Below are positions 38,702-38,805 of a stretch of 38,805 bases of DNA, in pieces. The notes under the pieces are model-generated. The model did not search any database. It had not been told where the DNA came from and was given only the letters and a program-made list of their open reading frames with translations. Numbering within the stretch: the stretch's first letter is position 1; each line of letters starts with the position of its first letter. The stretch is from an uncultured Bacillota bacterium (GTDB lineage: Bacteria; Bacillota; Clostridia; Christensenellales; Borkfalkiaceae). The stretch is taken from the NCBI GenBank assembly GCA_949297575.1, contig CASFTB010000029.1, forward strand, positions 1 through 38,805, given 5' to 3'. Made by a program: the position numbers and the translations under genes.

Positions 38702-38805
38702 TATGTCTTCGAGGCGGAATACACGTATATCCCCGAAGACATGGAAGGCCTCGGGCCCTCGGGCTCGCCGCACGGGCTCGACCTGATCGGCGAGAGCACG
38801 AGCGC
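38702..38805 (+). other. second CBM-like module continuing past an in-frame TGA
   Basis: In the same frame right after the TGA the sequence reads YVFEAEYTYIPEDMEGLG, homologous to NYVFEAEYTDLTGKVGLG at about 38170-38230. A repeated module therefore continues to the window edge, cut off only by the stop codon. A new start within it (ATG at about 38741) has no ribosome binding site. Confidence 0.6.

Noticed and set aside
37400..38773. A 457-codon minus-strand frame across the collagen repeats
   Set aside because: It mirrors the GXY repeat and the InlB-like region, whose plus-strand text is clearly protein. It exists because GC-rich repeats lack stops.

Overview
The window is GC-rich (mostly about 60-65 percent by eye) bacterial chromosome from an anaerobic member of the Firmicutes, most likely class Clostridia. 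Support: the gene order rpmE / DUF1385 / prmC / prfA, a Re-citrate-synthase-type enzyme in place of an ordinary citrate synthase, a DUF5685 / J-domain / membrane-protein cluster, Gram-positive ribosome binding sites and a Gram-positive LexA-type operator. An uncultured gut lineage (Christensenellales-like) is my impression, not a demonstrated assignment.

Layout. Bases 1-5600 are accessory: the 3' end of a phage-fibre-like gene, a large secreted and membrane-anchored protein on the minus strand, an uncharacterised sigma-region-4-like regulator behind a LexA-like palindrome, and two low-GC small genes. This block abuts the 3' end of tRNA-Ser(GCU), 15 bases of which are duplicated 186 bp away, as an integration site would leave. 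Bases 5700-24400 are core: ppa-pncA, a convergent minus operon (zinc-type dehydrogenase, cardiolipin synthase, HAD phosphatase), rpmE, a fused DUF1385-PrmC gene overlapping prfA, a repeat-rich intergenic region with an 86-bp tandem duplication, an aminotransferase with Re-citrate synthase, a small P-loop protein, thrC, and the operon trpS-DUF5685-J-domain-membrane protein-rlmD.

Bases 24450-29000 form a decay zone: a frameshifted coiled-coil gene, a DUF4143 ATPase pseudogene behind a striking twin operator, a degenerate leader gene, an intact flavodoxin, and frameshifted carboxymuconolactone decarboxylase-family and cupin genes. A Vat/CatB-type acetyltransferase, azlCD and a class I lysyl-tRNA synthetase with an added C-terminal OB domain follow.

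The last 5.5 kb is surface-related and variable: a GT2-DUF6270 fusion with an in-frame hexamer microsatellite and a shift to low GC, a membrane-anchored protein that appears to be translated from a leaderless mRNA, a Nudix hydrolase, and a collagen-repeat lipoprotein. The lipoprotein's 5' leader carries a long nested hairpin followed by an intrinsic terminator just before the ribosome binding site. Its coding region is broken by a 2-nt loss inside the collagen repeats and by a TGA between two homologous modules. The strongest candidates for new biology are this leader with its possibly phase-variable gene, the DUF1385-PrmC fusion, the twin-operator ATPase locus, and the LexA-like regulator locus next to the tRNA.
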